From Bog-756 sp963835465 (GTDB lineage Bacteria; Actinomycetota; Acidimicrobiia; Acidimicrobiales; RAAP-2), in contig CAWIFR010000008.1 of NCBI GenBank assembly GCA_963835465.1, positions 372,001 through 436,000 on the forward strand: a DNA stretch of 64,000 nt, written 5' to 3'. The translations under genes and the position numbers were made by a program. Under the pieces are notes generated by a model. That model was not told the origin of the DNA and did not search any database. It saw only the letters and a program-made list of their open reading frames with translations. Positions 63,101 through 64,000 of this stretch are shown piece after piece. Position 1 is the stretch's first letter. Each line of letters opens with the position of its first letter.

Positions 63101-64000
63101 TCCCCCGATACCGGTGCCCGACCCGTAGAGGGTGAAGCTGGTGGGCGACGTGGAGGTGGCGTTCCCCGGGGGGTTCGGGTTGCCGACGTCGGTGCATGTC
63201 CAGTTGGTCGGGCACGGGTTGGCCGGGGCCTGGGGGGTGAGGGTGGTGGTCACCGGGGCCCCGATGGCCAGGTTGGTGAACGAGGCGGTCCCGGTGTTGG
63301 CCGTGGCACCCGAGTCGACGGCGATGCCCTGCATCGTCGTGGCCGGCATGTCAATGTCCACCGTCGAACCCGGGATGAGGGTGTAGTGAACCCCGTCGGT
63401 GGACACGCCGGTGCTGAAGAGGTTCCCCACCCGCTGGACCTCGATGTACTGGGGCAGGACGGCCGGGTACAGCCGGGTCAGCTCAACGGCCGTGCCTCCG
63501 TAGGCGGTCCGGTACCAGAAGGTGATCTGGGACAGGGTGTTGGTCGGGGACTCGTAGACGTCGTTGGGGTACTCAAAGGCCCCGTAGTACGGGGAGTTGG
63601 CGTCGGCCGACTGGCGGACCATGACCCCGGCCTGGGGCTGGGTGTTCTGGAACGACTGGGCGGTGACCTCGACGCTGGACTGCGAGTTCCCGGTCACCGG
63701 GGTGGAGAGGAAGCGGAACTGGTCCGAGGTGCCGTGGATGGCCGCCCCCGAGGCGGTCACGGTCAGCGTCCCGTTGGTGGTCGACTCGGAACCGGGCACA
63801 CCCACTGCTCCGATGTCCTGGCAGGTGACCGGGCCGGCCGACGGGTTCGCCGGGTTGAGGGTGGACGGGCAGTTGGGGTCGGGCGGCGGCGTGATCGGCG
63901 CGCTGTTGAGGCCGAAAGCGTAGACCGACCCGTTGAGGGTGCCCACATAGAACTGGCTGCGGGCCACCGAGACCGCCCCGTAGGTGGTGGCGGGCAGGAC
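60200..64000 (-). CDS. Giant exoprotein with six lectin-like repeats after a beta-propeller (cut by window edge)
   Basis: At least 1266 residues; the N-terminus lies beyond the right edge. The visible start, VARSQFYVGTLNGSVYAFGL, looks like the last blade of a PQQ-type beta-propeller. Then come six tandem units of about 190-200 residues, each opening with C-x-D-(I/V)-G (CQDIGAVG, CTDVGNPN, CADIGNNI, CNDIGGAL, CSDIGGAL, CSDIGAAT). Each contains blocks such as DIWGTADAFHYAWQAL, WAKAGTMVRATTDPGS and STDGTSWTVVPGS, typical of DUF1349/laminin-G-like jelly rolls. Likely secreted, sugar-binding or adhesive. It heads the glycosyltransferase operon on the minus strand. Confidence 0.8.
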   Translation of the reverse strand, partial: VLPATTYGAVSVARSQFYVGTLNGSVYAFGLNSAPITPPPDPNCPSTLNPANPSAGPVTCQDIGAVGVPGSESTTNGTLTVTASGAAIHGTSDQFRFLSTPVTGNSQSSVEVTAQSFQNTQPQAGVMVRQSADANSPYYGAFEYPNDVYESPTNTLSQITFWYRTAYGGTAVELTRLYPAVLPQYIEVQRVGNLFSTGVSTDGVHYTLIPGSTVDIDMPATTMQGIAVDSGATANTGTASFTNLAIGAPVTTTLTPQAPANPCPTNWTCTDVGNPNPPGNATSTSPTSFTLYGSGTGIGGGVDSFHYVSQAVAGDQALSAQVVTQAGSPAAAQEGLMMRANLSPTSPYYAVLDKPGGSATLAWRYYDGFVDGGNTLPLPGVTSGTYVQIASYTDPTSGVQSFTTLTSPDGVTWTPVLGSTQNIPMGGTYQAGMAADAGVARSNPAVVYNAVSLVPSTAQPAGVCPTAFSCADIGNNIMPGNQTYIDPSEPTSNSGTGTWTIKASGSDIWSVFDNFRYEYQPFPADPANAPNGDGTVSARVVSQTGYTDGYVKSGVMIRQGSTDPEAPYFGVFATPANGVIVQWRPSEGALTNQLLANPAGGGSNLPAVTPVYVLAERYTNTTTGVVYYSGFTSSDGVHWTWIPGSTVALTLTGPLTSGIATDSHNDAAYTVTTVDSLAQFGGASIPPGVCPSGWSCNDIGGALPPGQDSLANGTWSEVGGGGDIWATADAFHLVNQTLPADGSVTAHVTAQQNTSPFAKAGPMLRATTDPGSPYYAALITPGQGLAVQWRTTQGGSTSQILVPGTAPVYLKVTRYSSGPSIYFSAYSSADGTAWTLVPGSTQVLAMGGTLLAGFGITSHAQGTGSAVTLDTVAVTPEESPPPGLCPTGWSCSDIGGALPAGSDTLANGTWSEVGGGGDIWGTADAFHLAAQTLNGDGTVSAHVVSQQNTNAWAKAGVMLRATTDPGSPYYAALVTPGHGIAVQWRGTQAGSTAQVAVPGTVPTYLRVGRYTSGATTTYSAYTSTDGSTWALVPGSAQVLALPQPLLAGLAITSHAQGTGSAVTFDTVSVAPGSVAPSALNCPAGWSCSDIGAATPIGGQTTSGPSWTLTAGGPDIWGTADAFHYAWQALAANGSVSSQVSSLTASDPWAKAGTMVRATTDPGSAFYSVYVTTGNGVVVQERPTQGGSAVQLASLAGTAPLYVEVTRTGSTFAAATSTDGTSWTVVPGSTVTLASMAGPLLAGAALTSHSPAASATAGFNALTVTGS

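Noticed and set aside
1..64000. Prophage, insertion sequences or an integrated island
   Set aside because: No transposase, integrase, tRNA gene or flanking repeats were seen, and base composition looks uniform apart from promoter islands.

Overview
The window comes from a high-GC bacterium with many GTG starts and tightly overlapping genes. The content fits an actinobacterium, and I think most probably an Acidimicrobiia-like lineage: an actinobacterial-type LexA box, a mycothiol-dependent isomerase-like protein, a fused CysN-CysC, a cytochrome P450 with acyl-CoA and 2,4-dienoyl-CoA enzymes, and Thr/Pro-rich secreted proteins. The lineage is an inference. I see no rRNA, tRNA, CRISPR array, insertion sequence or prophage.

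Layout. 1-4.8 kb: an arginine operon argC-argJ-argB-argD-argF on the minus strand with 4-base overlaps at each junction, preceded by four TGCA half-sites spaced exactly 10 bp (probable ArgR operator). 5-19.5 kb: housekeeping and signalling genes, including two cyclic-di-GMP proteins (PAS-EAL and CHASE-GGDEF-EAL), small kinases and hydrolases, and a LexA-boxed exonuclease/GIY-YIG nuclease. 19.4-27.4 kb: trpD, acyl-CoA dehydrogenase, dienoyl-CoA reductase-like SDR, crotonase, aldo/keto reductase, a VapBC-type toxin-antitoxin pair with its palindrome, and a P450. 27.6-30.6 kb: cell-envelope genes (zinc-ribbon membrane protein, amidase, lipoprotein). 30.7-42.3 kb: a sulfur block of cysD, cysNC, an FGly-type sulfatase, a flavodoxin, a secreted DUF1501/DUF1800 pair and an alkylsulfatase. 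43.6-64 kb: surface polysaccharide and exoprotein genes: a triple GH26-like protein, an HlyD-type adaptor, two GT2 synthases, two polytopic membrane proteins, a sulfatase-superfamily enzyme and a giant six-repeat protein that runs off the right edge.

The most interesting signal is a composite regulatory element: two CAC-N5-GTG palindromes exactly 21 bp apart, in the same orientation, with shared spacer bases. It precedes cysDNC (30756-30787), sulfatase 1 (36082-36113), sulfatase-like enzyme 2 (56578-56609) and the GH26-like polysaccharide locus (44732-44763). The 11-mer CACTTATAGTG is identical at two of these places. It suggests one regulator, or one alternative sigma factor, joining sulfate activation, sulfate-ester chemistry and surface-glycan genes. 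A sulfated or sulfate-remodelled exopolysaccharide system is one reading; a sulfur-scavenging regulon is the other.

Quality caveat. More than thirty apparent single-base indels interrupt otherwise well-conserved genes, mostly between 31 and 40.3 kb. Conserved motifs continue in another frame, so I treat them as probable sequence or assembly errors and annotate whole genes. Coordinates of those genes are spans, not single reading frames.
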